NCBI RefSeq assembly: GCF_003584105.1
Contig: NZ_QXFO01000026.1
Coordinates: 62,001 to 126,000, forward strand
DNA length: 64,000 nucleotides
Origin: Flagellimonas taeanensis
GTDB lineage: Bacteria; Bacteroidota; Bacteroidia; Flavobacteriales; Flavobacteriaceae
Direction: 5' to 3'
The notes under the pieces were generated by a model. The model saw nothing but the letters and a program-made list of their open reading frames with translations. It was not told the DNA's origin and searched no databases. Shown here piece after piece: positions 8,162 through 16,184 of this stretch. Numbering within the stretch: the stretch's first letter is position 1; the number at the start of each line of letters is the position of its first letter. Position numbers and translations under genes: made by a program.

Positions 8162-9285
8162 TTCAATGCTTTTTTGAGCGCGTCAAAGAATAGGTCGATG
8201 TGTGCCTTGGTGATGTTCAATGCTGGTAAAAATCGCAGTAACTTCTTGTTATTGGCACTGCCAGTGAACATGCGATGGTCATAGATCAGTTTTTTGCGCA
8301 GCTCGGCCACCTCAAAATCAAATTCGAGTCCGATCATTAACCCTCTGCCTTTTACTTTGATGATTTCGGGGACCTCGGTCGCTTTTTCCCTAAAATAGAC
8401 TCCCAATTCGGAAGCATTTTCTATGAGATTTTCATCTTCCAAAACCTCCAAAACGGCCAAACTCGCGGCACATGCCAAATGGTTTCCACCAAAGGTGGTG
8501 CCCAAAAGTCCGTAGGAGGGTTTAAAGGATTCATGGATCAAAATACCGCCCACTGGAAAACCATTCCCCATTCCTTTCGCGATGGAAATGATATCGGGTT
8601 GGATGCCATGGTGCTGGAACGCAAAGAATTTTCCGCTTCGCCCATAACCGGACTGTACTTCGTCCGCGATAAGGACCACGCCATTCTCCTTGCATTTTTC
8701 GGCGATGAATTGGTAGAACTCGGTGGTGGGTTCGTCAAGACCGCCCACGCCTTGGATCGCTTCCAAGATCACGGCACAGTATCCTTCCGAAGCGATGGTT
8801 TTTTCAAACGCATCAAAATCGTTCAAGGGAAGAAAGGTCACTTCCTGTTGCAGGTTGATGGGGGCATTGATCTTCGGGTTGTCCGTGGTGGCAACGGCCG
8901 CGGATGTCCTGCCATGGAAACTGTTCCTAAAGGCAATGACCTTTGCCTTTCCGGTGTGGAACGAAGCCATTTTCAGTGCATTTTCATTGGCCTCTGCCCC
9001 GGAATTGCACATGAATAGGGTATAATCTTCGCAACCTGATGCTTTTCCCAGTTTTTCGGCCAATGCTTCTTGAACCGGATTTTGCACGGAATTGCTGTAA
9101 AAAGCGATTTTTTCCAATTGATCCTCGATGCGCTTTACGTAATGGGGATGGGTATGCCCAATGGAAATCACGGCATGGCCACCATAGAAATCCAGGTATT
9201 TTTGTCCTTTGTCGTCCCAGACTTCAATGCCCTTTGCCGATACTGGGGTCACATCATATAGGGGGTAAACGTCGAATAGTTTCAT
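8158..9285 (-). CDS. argD: N-acylornithine aminotransferase (class III PLP aminotransferase)
   Basis: 375 residues from the ATG at 9285 (MKLFDVYPLYDVTPVSAKG), preferred because it matches the family N-terminus; an in-frame start at 9312 would add nine residues. It converts N-acylglutamate semialdehyde to N-acylornithine. The PLP site is clear: 'ILIADEVQSGYGRSG' holds the cofactor Asp and 'IISIAKGMGNGFPVGG' holds the Schiff-base Lys. 'FMCNSGAEANENALKMA' is the phosphate-binding loop. It ends in a 4-bp overlap with argF'. The upstream gap to proC carries a dyad repeat. Confidence 0.95.
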   Translation of the reverse strand: MKLFDVYPLYDVTPVSAKGIEVWDDKGQKYLDFYGGHAVISIGHTHPHYVKRIEDQLEKIAFYSNSVQNPVQEALAEKLGKASGCEDYTLFMCNSGAEANENALKMASFHTGKAKVIAFRNSFHGRTSAAVATTDNPKINAPINLQQEVTFLPLNDFDAFEKTIASEGYCAVILEAIQGVGGLDEPTTEFYQFIAEKCKENGVVLIADEVQSGYGRSGKFFAFQHHGIQPDIISIAKGMGNGFPVGGILIHESFKPSYGLLGTTFGGNHLACAASLAVLEVLEDENLIENASELGVYFREKATEVPEIIKVKGRGLMIGLEFDFEVAELRKKLIYDHRMFTGSANNKKLLRFLPALNITKAHIDLFFDALKKALK

Positions 9286-9340
9286 GGTCTTTTTGTTTGT
9301 CGTCTCGATCATGGTGAGAGCTTCTTTTTTATATTGAAAT

Positions 9341-9367
9341 GGGTCTCGACTCCGCTCGACCTGACAT
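9341..9367. repeat. dyad repeat between proC and argD
   Basis: GGTCTCGACTCCGCTCGACCTGACA contains TCGA-CTCCGC-TCGA. The same core plus the TGACA tail recurs between argC and proC and between the GNAT gene and argG. It fits entirely within the intergenic gap. Confidence 0.65.
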
Positions 9368-9369
9368 TT

Positions 9370-10164
9370 TTATCCTTTTTTGATTTGGCTGATTTTTTCG
9401 TAGGAGGCCACAATGCCCCTGATGAGGGAAGAGCTTAGCCCCTGGTGCTCCATTTCGTTCAGTCCTTCAATGGTGCAGCCCCTTGGCGTGGTCACCCTAT
9501 CGATTTCCTCTTCGGGATGGCTTCCCGATTCAATCAAGAGGCTTGCAGCTCCGTTGCAAGTATGCATGGCGAGCTCCTGGGCTTCCTTGGCATCGAATCC
9601 CAATTGGATGGCTCCTTGGGTCGTGGCGCGGATCAAGCGCATCCAAAATGCGATCCCGCTTGCGCAAATGACCGTGGCGGCCTGCATTTGTTCTTCGGGA
9701 ATTTCCATGGTGTGCCCCATCCGGTTGAAAATGGCCTTGGCCAGATCTACCCGTTTTTTGCCCAGTTCGTTACTGCAGATACAGGTCATGGACTTGCCCA
9801 CGGAAATGGCCGTGTTGGGCATGCTACGGATTATAAACTTATCGGCACCGATGATACTTTCGATCCTGGCGATGCCAAAACCGGTGATGGTGCTGATGAT
9901 CACATGTTTTTCGGTAAGCAGCTCCTTGCTCTGTTCCAAAATGGAAGCAAAGTGGCCCGGCTGCACGGCAAAGATGAGGATGTCGGAATTTTTTACGGCC
10001 TCAAGATTGTCCGAGGTGACCGTGACGTTTCCATATTTCTCAAAATCCTTGATGCCCTTGGTGTTCCTTTTGGTCAGGTACATGGTGGTGGCCCCGTTGG
10101 TGTGTAAAATCCCTTTGGCAATGGCCAGTCCCAAATTCCCTGCTCCTATGATGGCTATTTTCAT
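9370..10164 (-). CDS. proC: pyrroline-5-carboxylate reductase
   Basis: 264 residues, the usual P5C reductase length. It reduces pyrroline-5-carboxylate to proline with NAD(P)H. The Rossmann loop MKIAIIGAGNLGLAIAKGI starts at residue 1. The C-terminal substrate signature is present ('VTTPRGCTIEGLNEMEHQG' with nearby 'GAASLLIESG'). It sits between argC and argD and is flanked on both sides by gaps carrying dyad repeats, so it is likely co-transcribed with arginine genes. Ornithine is bypassed in the succinyl pathway, so the link to proline is regulatory or historical rather than a shared intermediate (inference). Confidence 0.95.
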   Translation of the reverse strand: MKIAIIGAGNLGLAIAKGILHTNGATTMYLTKRNTKGIKDFEKYGNVTVTSDNLEAVKNSDILIFAVQPGHFASILEQSKELLTEKHVIISTITGFGIARIESIIGADKFIIRSMPNTAISVGKSMTCICSNELGKKRVDLAKAIFNRMGHTMEIPEEQMQAATVICASGIAFWMRLIRATTQGAIQLGFDAKEAQELAMHTCNGAASLLIESGSHPEEEIDRVTTPRGCTIEGLNEMEHQGLSSSLIRGIVASYEKISQIKKG

Positions 10165-10174
10165 GGTTTTTCTG

Positions 10175-10266
10175 TTTTGTCATCTCGAGCGCAGTCGAGA
10201 GATGTATGTTTTCATCAATTTAGGTCTCGCATCTCGACTCCGCTCGATGTGACAGCTCGACCTGAA
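10175..10266. repeat. paired dyad repeats between argC and proC
   Basis: Two full copies of the repeat in opposite orientation, plus a fragment. TGTCATCTCGAGCGCAGTCG begins at 10178 and continues into GAGATG. CATCTCGACTCCGCTCGATG begins at 10230 and is followed by TGACA. GCTCGACCTGA follows at 10256-10266. The head-to-head arrangement can fold into a longer hairpin, as in bacterial BIME-type REP pairs. Almost the whole 107-bp gap is repeat. Confidence 0.72.
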
Positions 10267-10271
10267 GTTTT

Positions 10272-11246
10272 TTAAAATACCCCTGCTTTTAACAATAGAC
10301 CTTCGGTCTCGGGAAAACCGAACATCAGGTTCATGTTCTGTACAGCTTGACCCGAGGCTCCCTTCAACAAATTGTCAATGGCAGAGGTCACCAACAAAAG
10401 GTCATCGTGCTTGTGCAAATGGATGTGGCACTGGTTGGTGTTCACCACTTGTTTCAGATGGATTTCCGCTTCGGACATATGGGTGAAAACGGCACCGGCA
10501 TAAAAATCCGAGTACAGTTTTTTGGCTTCGTCCAAGGAACCTTCAAAGTGGGTGTAGGCCGTGGCCAAAATTCCTCTTGTGAAATTTCCCCGGTTTGGCA
10601 AAAACAGCAGTTTGCCCACATTGTTGCCGAAGGAATTCAAACTTTCCCCAATTTCCCCCAAATGCTGGTGGGTAAAGGGTTTGTACCACGAAACGTTGTT
10701 GTTCCTCCAGCTGAAATGGGAGGTGTCGGACAGGCCTACACCAGCTCCCGTACTGCCCGTTACGGCATTGACATGCACTTCGTTTGCCAACAGACCGGCC
10801 TTTGCCAAGGGCAACAGACCCAGTTGGATCGCGGTGGCAAAACATCCGGGATTGGCAATGGCCTCTGCAGATGCAATGGCAGACCTGTTCAATTCGGGAA
10901 GCCCATAAATGAAACGTTTGCCGTTGAAGGTGTAATCGGCCTGTAGCCTGAAATCGTTGCTGAGGTCGATGATTTTGGTACTTGCCGAGAATGCGTGTTC
11001 GTTCAAAAATGAGGTAGAATTGCCATGGCCCAAACATAAAAAGACCACATCCACATCCGGATTGATATCTCCGGAAAATGTAAGGTCGGTCAGCCCCAAA
11101 AGATCTTGGTGTGCCGAAGCGATGGGTTTTCCCGCCCTTGTGGTGCTATATACAAAATCGATTTTGGCGTTAGGATGGTTGAGCAATATTCGGATCAGTT
11201 CCCCGCCCGTATATCCAGAACCCCCTATAATTCCCGATTTAATCAT
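10272..11246 (-). CDS. argC: N-acyl-gamma-glutamyl-phosphate reductase
   Basis: 324 residues, type 1 ArgC. It reduces N-acylglutamyl phosphate to the semialdehyde with NADPH. The Rossmann loop is 'SGIIGGSGYTGGELIRIL'. The active-site Cys lies in 'IANPGCFATAIQLGLLPL', and 'VTGSTGAGVGLS' is the conserved loop after it. 'FLPNRGNFTRGILAT' is a typical C-terminal block. Its start overlaps the argG stop by 8 bp (11239-11246), suggesting translational coupling. Confidence 0.96.
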   Translation of the reverse strand: MIKSGIIGGSGYTGGELIRILLNHPNAKIDFVYSTTRAGKPIASAHQDLLGLTDLTFSGDINPDVDVVFLCLGHGNSTSFLNEHAFSASTKIIDLSNDFRLQADYTFNGKRFIYGLPELNRSAIASAEAIANPGCFATAIQLGLLPLAKAGLLANEVHVNAVTGSTGAGVGLSDTSHFSWRNNNVSWYKPFTHQHLGEIGESLNSFGNNVGKLLFLPNRGNFTRGILATAYTHFEGSLDEAKKLYSDFYAGAVFTHMSEAEIHLKQVVNTNQCHIHLHKHDDLLLVTSAIDNLLKGASGQAVQNMNLMFGFPETEGLLLKAGVF

Positions 11247-12429
11247 GGTCTTGGTTTACGTGGTTCGCAATTTTGCCCGAATTGGACAATATTTTGATGA
11301 ACCCTTTGGCATCATCTGCGGTCCATCCTTTGTTCATTTCCCCATAACTTCCAAAGGAAGCGTTCATGAGGTCGTGCTTGGATGAGATTCCGTTCAGTTC
11401 AAATCGGTAGGGGTGGAGCGTAAGGTACACATCCCCGGAAACGTGCTTTTGGGTATCGGTCAAAAAGGCCTCGATGTTCCGCATCACCTCGTCCAGATAG
11501 TTGCCTTCATGGAGCAACATACCATAGAAATTGCCCATTTGCTCTTTTTGGTATTGCTGCCATTTGCTCAAGGTGTGTTTTTCCAACAAGTGGTGCGCTT
11601 TGATGATGATCAATGGGGCCGCCGCCTCAAAACCGACCCTTCCTTTGATCCCGATGATGGTGTCGCCCACGTGGATGTCCCTTCCGATGGCGTATTTGGA
11701 AGCAATTTCCGCAAGTTTTTCAATATTGGCCACAGGAGTATCCTTTTCCCCATCAACGGCCACCAATTCCCCTTTGCTGAACGTCAGCTTCAGTTCTTTG
11801 GGAAGTTCTTTCTCCAGTTGGCTCGGAAATGCATTTTCCGGTAGGGACAGATGGGAGGTCAAGGTCTCGGAACCGCCCACTGAGGTACCCCAGAGCCCTC
11901 TGTTGATGGAATATTTGGCCTTTTCCCAAGAATAATCGATACCGTTTTTCTGCAGGTACTCGATTTCCACTTCCCTGGCCAGTTTTTTGTCGCGTATGGG
12001 GGTGATGATTTCGATGTCCGGGGCCAAGATTTGGAAAATCATATCGAACCGTACTTGGTCGTTTCCAGCACCGGTGCTGCCGTGGGCAATATATTTGGCA
12101 CCCACTTTTTTGGCATGGTTCACGATTTCGATGGCCTGAACGATCCGTTCGGCACTTACGGAAAGGGGGTAGGTATTGTTCCTCAACACGTTTCCGAAGA
12201 TGAGGTATTTTACCACCTTGTCATAGAAGGTGTTGATGGCGTTGATGGAGGTATAGGTGGTGGCGCCCAATGCCAGGGCCTTTTTTTCGATTTCTTCGAT
12301 TTCAGCTTTGCTGAACCCGCCGGTGTTCACACTCACGGCATGGACTTCAAAGCCTTCATCCTGGGATAGGTATTTTGCGCAATAGGAAGTGTCCAATCCG
12401 CCGCTATAGGCCAATACTAATTTTTTCAT
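11239..12429 (-). CDS. argG: argininosuccinate synthase
   Basis: 396 residues. It joins citrulline and aspartate with ATP to give argininosuccinate. The N-terminal PP-loop 'LAYSGGLDTSYCAKYL' is intact. 'IAHGSTGAGNDQVRF' and 'DYSWEKAKYSINRGLWG' are the substrate-binding blocks. It is the second gene of the operon, 77 bp after the GNAT gene, with a repeat pair in that gap, and overlaps argC by 8 bp. Confidence 0.97.
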   Translation of the reverse strand: MKKLVLAYSGGLDTSYCAKYLSQDEGFEVHAVSVNTGGFSKAEIEEIEKKALALGATTYTSINAINTFYDKVVKYLIFGNVLRNNTYPLSVSAERIVQAIEIVNHAKKVGAKYIAHGSTGAGNDQVRFDMIFQILAPDIEIITPIRDKKLAREVEIEYLQKNGIDYSWEKAKYSINRGLWGTSVGGSETLTSHLSLPENAFPSQLEKELPKELKLTFSKGELVAVDGEKDTPVANIEKLAEIASKYAIGRDIHVGDTIIGIKGRVGFEAAAPLIIIKAHHLLEKHTLSKWQQYQKEQMGNFYGMLLHEGNYLDEVMRNIEAFLTDTQKHVSGDVYLTLHPYRFELNGISSKHDLMNASFGSYGEMNKGWTADDAKGFIKILSNSGKIANHVNQDHD

Positions 12430-12450
12430 GTTTTTATATTCAATTTATGG

Positions 12451-12506
12451 TCACATTGAGCGGAGTCGAAATGTGGTGCTGTTCTCGACTGCGCTCGAAC
12501 TGACAT
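12451..12506. repeat. paired dyad repeats between the GNAT gene and argG
   Basis: TCACATTGAGCGGAGTCGAA at 12451-12470 (followed by ATGTG) and TTCTCGACTGCGCTCGAACT at 12482-12501 (followed by GACA) are two oppositely oriented copies of the TCGA-CTCCGC-TCGA unit. They occupy most of the 77-bp gap. Confidence 0.7.
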
Positions 12507-13124
12507 TTACTTCTGTTTCTTTTTAAGAAAAAGGGTTTCCTTGATCTGCTTCAGTCTTTGGAATGCCTTGCTGTTCAATTTTTTGGGTTCTTCCGCTTTT
12601 TTGGCGTTGGGGTCGTACAGCATTCCGGTACAGAGGCACATTTTCTGTTCGGTCCGGGTCAGGATGTCAAAGTTCTTACAGGTCTGACAGCCTTTCCAGA
12701 ATTCGGGGTCGTCCGTAAGTTCGGAAAAGGTAACGGGTTTGTACCCCAGTTCGTAGTTCATTTTCATAACGGCCAAACCAGTGGTGATCCCAAAGATCTT
12801 GGCATCAGGGAATTTTTTCCGGGACAGGTCAAAAACGGCCTTCTTGATCTGCTTGGCCAGCCCTTGGTTCCTGTAATCGGGGTGTACGATCAATCCGGAG
12901 TTGGCGACAAAATCCTTGTTGCCCCAGACCTCGATATAGCAGAACCCGGCAAATTTATCGCCATCCAAGGCAATGATGGCATTCCCGTTCTGCAACCGTT
13001 TCATGATGTATTCAGGGGTGCGTTTGGCAATACCGGTCCCACGGATCTTGGCCGATTCGGCTATGGTGTCACAGATGATCTGTGCGTATTTAAAATGTGA
13101 TTCGTTGGCAATTACAATTTCCAT
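12507..13124 (-). CDS. GNAT N-acyltransferase, candidate N-acylglutamate synthase of the arginine operon
   Basis: 205 residues, first gene of the arginine operon. The acetyl-CoA loop of the GNAT fold is visible in 'GLIVHPDYRNQGLAKQIKK', followed by 'GITTGLAVMKMNYELGYKPV'. The C-terminal third carries a Cys-rich segment, 'CQTCKNFDILTRTEQKMCLC', spaced CxxC...CxC as in small metal-binding sites, then a basic tail. The operon lacks classical argA and argJ. Published genetics in Bacteroidota assigned similarly placed GNAT proteins to N-acylglutamate synthesis, so that role is the best inference. The acyl donor (acetyl- or succinyl-CoA) cannot be read from sequence. Translation is expected to start at 13124. 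Confidence 0.82.
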   Translation of the reverse strand: MEIVIANESHFKYAQIICDTIAESAKIRGTGIAKRTPEYIMKRLQNGNAIIALDGDKFAGFCYIEVWGNKDFVANSGLIVHPDYRNQGLAKQIKKAVFDLSRKKFPDAKIFGITTGLAVMKMNYELGYKPVTFSELTDDPEFWKGCQTCKNFDILTRTEQKMCLCTGMLYDPNAKKAEEPKKLNSKAFQRLKQIKETLFLKKKQK

Positions 13125-13343
13125 TGCAAGCGTATAGACTGATAAAAATTATTAAAAAAAGTTGTTGGTTTTTGCGGAAATGGACTCACCTATTTCCATA
13201 GATAATTTTGCACCCTTACGGGCGGCGACGGGGAGAAAATGGACTGATGGGCGTAGGAACGCTCAGTGTAAACGATATGTATTCTTGTCCTTTCATTGTG
13301 GGTTAAAAGTACAAATTAATCCGAATAGACCCGTAATTGAGGG
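13125..13343. other. intergenic region upstream of the arginine operon
   Basis: This 219-bp gap lies between two minus-strand genes and should contain the arg-operon promoter, but I find no convincing minus-strand TTG / TAnnTTTG pair. On the plus strand, TAATTTTG at 13203-13210 matches the Bacteroidota -7 element. It is followed by an unusually G+C-rich stretch (about 13211-13262) that encodes no plausible protein. No terminator was recognised. Confidence 0.35.
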
Positions 13344-14696
13344 TCATTTTTTAAAGAAATATAACTTTTTTGACCCTTTGGCCATCATTTCATAAAGAAA
13401 GAAGCCAATCACCAAAATGTATTCAACGGCCAGAAACCAAAGATTTTCTTTATAGTCGGGATTGGTATAGGCATAATAGCTCAGGATGACCGCAAACGAC
13501 CAGACCAAAACAAATTTATATTCCGTGAAGATGGCGATTCCCAACAGGAACACCACATACCAGGGATGGACCGTGCTGGATAGAAAATAGTAGCACGCCA
13601 AGGCCAGCATCATCGAGGTGATGACCGTTTGCAATTTTTGGTTTTTCCGGAGAAGGGCAATCAACAAAACGATGGCTATCATTGCTTTGATGATCATGGA
13701 ACCGTAGGTTTCGATGAGTTCCCACGGTTTCGCCTCGTAATGTTCAACAGCGATTTTTTTGACCATATTGTACACACTTGCATTGAACTCAAAATTGGAA
13801 AACCAGAGCCCGACGGTTTCCGAATAATGGTCAATAAAAAAGGAGGAATAAAAGGGATACAGAATGAGTACGCAGGAAACACTTACCAAACTATAGAAGG
13901 CGATACTTTTTTTGATTCCCAGGTATTTGAGGAACATGGGCAGGAGCAAAAGGGGAACCAGTTTCACCATGATGGAGACGGCATATATGGGTGCGGCCCA
14001 CCTCCATTGTTTTTTGGAGATGAGGTAGAGCGACCAAACAAAAAAGAAGAGCATGATGCCCTCAAAATGTAGGTTTCCTGTTAGCTCTATGATCACCAAG
14101 GGGTTCAAAAAGTACCAAAAGGCCATGTGGTTGGCCAAGTTGAGGTTCTGTAACAGTTTTCTACCAAAATATAGGACGCCAAGGTCTGCGAGGATAATGC
14201 TCAGCCGCATTACGATGATGGAACCGAGGATGCTCCCACCTCCCAAAAGGGCTGCCAGCGCAAAGAACAATTGATTGATTGGGGGGTAGTTGCTGTAATG
14301 ACGGGCATTGAGCTCACTCATGCCTGCATAGAGCTCGTCCGCATTGGCTACGGGCACATTGCCCTGCTCCATGAGTTGGTCCGGGGTATGCAGATAGGGA
14401 TTGATGCCATTTTTGATAAGTTCCCCATCCCATATGAAACGGAAAAAGTCCTGGGAGAGGTTGGGTTCGGCCACTAAGAATACCAACCGGAACAATATTC
14501 CGGTGACCAAGAGGAAATTGAAGTTCCATTTTTCAAATTGCATGATCTTATGGCAAAGAAAGAACGTTGCCGCAAAGAGCATGAAAAGTTTTAGGAAATC
14601 GGTACGGACAAGGTCATAGGCAAAACTAGCGTAGAACAACAGGGAACCGATAGCAAAAAGTATCGGGTATCTATGCAGTCGCCAGTAAGATAGCAT
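13344..14696 (-). CDS. multi-pass membrane glycosyltransferase, GT87/mannosyltransferase-like
   Basis: 450 residues with roughly 10-12 hydrophobic segments. The first loop contains 'DFFRFIWDGELIKNGINPY', an acidic-aromatic loop typical of GT-C polyprenyl-phosphate-sugar transferases of the GT87/PIG-M type. 'HYSNYPPINQLFFALA' and 'ELTGNLHFEGIMLFFF' are further loops conserved in the same class. Such enzymes add a sugar from a lipid-linked donor on the outer face of the inner membrane. It is 3 bp downstream of the cellulose-synthase-like gene and closes a three-gene glycosyltransferase operon. Acceptor and sugar are unknown. Confidence 0.75.
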   Translation of the reverse strand: MLSYWRLHRYPILFAIGSLLFYASFAYDLVRTDFLKLFMLFAATFFLCHKIMQFEKWNFNFLLVTGILFRLVFLVAEPNLSQDFFRFIWDGELIKNGINPYLHTPDQLMEQGNVPVANADELYAGMSELNARHYSNYPPINQLFFALAALLGGGSILGSIIVMRLSIILADLGVLYFGRKLLQNLNLANHMAFWYFLNPLVIIELTGNLHFEGIMLFFFVWSLYLISKKQWRWAAPIYAVSIMVKLVPLLLLPMFLKYLGIKKSIAFYSLVSVSCVLILYPFYSSFFIDHYSETVGLWFSNFEFNASVYNMVKKIAVEHYEAKPWELIETYGSMIIKAMIAIVLLIALLRKNQKLQTVITSMMLALACYYFLSSTVHPWYVVFLLGIAIFTEYKFVLVWSFAVILSYYAYTNPDYKENLWFLAVEYILVIGFFLYEMMAKGSKKLYFFKK

Positions 14697-14699
14697 GTT

Positions 14700-16184
14700 T
14701 TAAGCCTTGGATGTCAAGGATTTAAAGAACACAAATCCGAAACCTAGGAACAACATCAAGTGGAAAGGGAACAATCCGTAGTCGTTCAAGGGAACCGCGC
14801 TGTACATTCCAAAGAGGAAATAGACCATCAGGGCAAATTCCAAGATCATGTTGGGCGACAACTTTTTGGTCAAGTATTTGTTGCCCTTCCAAGTATCTTT
14901 AATGCTGTTGATGTTGAACTTTGGGGTGCGTACAAACTCGCTTCGCTTACCAAGGTGTCCTTCCAAAACGGCCACGGTGTTGTGCAAAGAGAAGCCCAGT
15001 GCCACGGAGAAGAAGGTAAAGAACAGTTTGATGTAATCCACAAAATTGTCAAAACTACTGCCCTGGATACTCTTGTAGGTGAACCAATAGCAGATGAACA
15101 GGATAATGGTACTGACGATGAAGAAGCTGGTCACTTCGAACACCCAGCCCAAATGCCCGTAGGTATTTTTGATGTAGAGCATGGGAATGCTCAAGAGGGC
15201 CACGATGAACACACAAAGGAACATGGAACTGTTCAATAGGTGCATAACGCCGTGGAACTTGGTCTTGAACGGAATGTTCTTCGCCTTGATGACGCTCCAA
15301 ACGGTCTTTCTGAAGTTTTCGGCTCCTCCTTTGTTCCAACGGAACTGTTGGGAACGGGCGGCACTGATCACCACGGGAAGCTCAGCGGGAGTCTCCACAT
15401 CCTCCAAATACTTGAATTTCCAGTTTTTCAACTGTGCACGGTAACTCAAATCCAAATCTTCGGTAAGGGTGTCGCCTTCCCAGTTGCCTGCATCGAGGAT
15501 ACATTCCTTCCTCCAGATGCCAGCGGTACCGTTAAAGTTGATAAAATGCCCTTTGGAGTTTCTTCCCACCTGTTCCAAAGTAAAGTGGGCGTCCAATGCA
15601 AAGGCTTGGATTCTGGTCAAGGTGGAGTAATCGCGGTTAATGTGTCCCCAACGGGTCTGCACCACACCAATCTCGCTATCCTTGAAATAGGGTACTGTTT
15701 TTTTCAACCAATCACTTTCGGGAAGGAAGTCGGCATCGAATATGGCGATGAACTCACCTTTGGCAATGGCCAGTCCTTCTTTGAGGGCCCCGGCCTTATA
15801 GCCTTTTCTGTTTTCCCTACGGATGTGTTGTATGTCGAGTCCTGTTTTTTGGAGTTCTTCGACCCTTCTCGCCGTCTCGATGACGGAGTCGTCCGTTGAA
15901 TCGTCCAGGACTTGGATCTCCAATTTGCTTTTGGGGTATTCGATCTTGGCAATGTTGTCCAACAAGCGCTCCATCACATACTCTTCGTTGTAGATGGGTA
16001 GCTGGATGGTGACAAAGGGAATTTCCTTTGGATCTAATAGGTTGAATTTCGGGGCTTCCTCATTTCGTCTTTTGTAGCCCAGATAATTGACCAAAAGGTT
16101 CAACTGGGCAAGACTGTAGAAGAAAATAAGAATCAAGGCTGTACTGTAAATAGCAACAATGATAAGAGCGATAGTAAGTCCCAT
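14700..16184 (-). CDS. cellulose-synthase-like family 2 glycosyltransferase
   Basis: 494 residues. An N-terminal membrane helix is followed by a GT2 catalytic domain and four to five C-terminal helices. The processive-type motifs are present: 'LDDSTDDSVIETARR', 'IFDADFLPESDWL' (DxD), 'EDLDLSYRAQLKNWKF' (catalytic ED) and 'QQFRWNKGGAENF' (Q-x-x-RW). These identify a membrane GT2 using a nucleotide sugar on the cytoplasmic side. The start codon directly abuts the stop of the upstream GT2 gene. BcsB- or PilZ-like partners are absent, so a glycolipid or short glycan is more likely than cellulose (inference). Confidence 0.85.
   Translation of the reverse strand: MGLTIALIIVAIYSTALILIFFYSLAQLNLLVNYLGYKRRNEEAPKFNLLDPKEIPFVTIQLPIYNEEYVMERLLDNIAKIEYPKSKLEIQVLDDSTDDSVIETARRVEELQKTGLDIQHIRRENRKGYKAGALKEGLAIAKGEFIAIFDADFLPESDWLKKTVPYFKDSEIGVVQTRWGHINRDYSTLTRIQAFALDAHFTLEQVGRNSKGHFINFNGTAGIWRKECILDAGNWEGDTLTEDLDLSYRAQLKNWKFKYLEDVETPAELPVVISAARSQQFRWNKGGAENFRKTVWSVIKAKNIPFKTKFHGVMHLLNSSMFLCVFIVALLSIPMLYIKNTYGHLGWVFEVTSFFIVSTIILFICYWFTYKSIQGSSFDNFVDYIKLFFTFFSVALGFSLHNTVAVLEGHLGKRSEFVRTPKFNINSIKDTWKGNKYLTKKLSPNMILEFALMVYFLFGMYSAVPLNDYGLFPFHLMLFLGFGFVFFKSLTSKA

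Noticed and set aside
13162..13395. 77-aa plus-strand frame upstream of the arginine operon
   Set aside because: It runs into the 3' end of the GT87-like gene on the other strand and has no protein-like features; the region is better described as intergenic.
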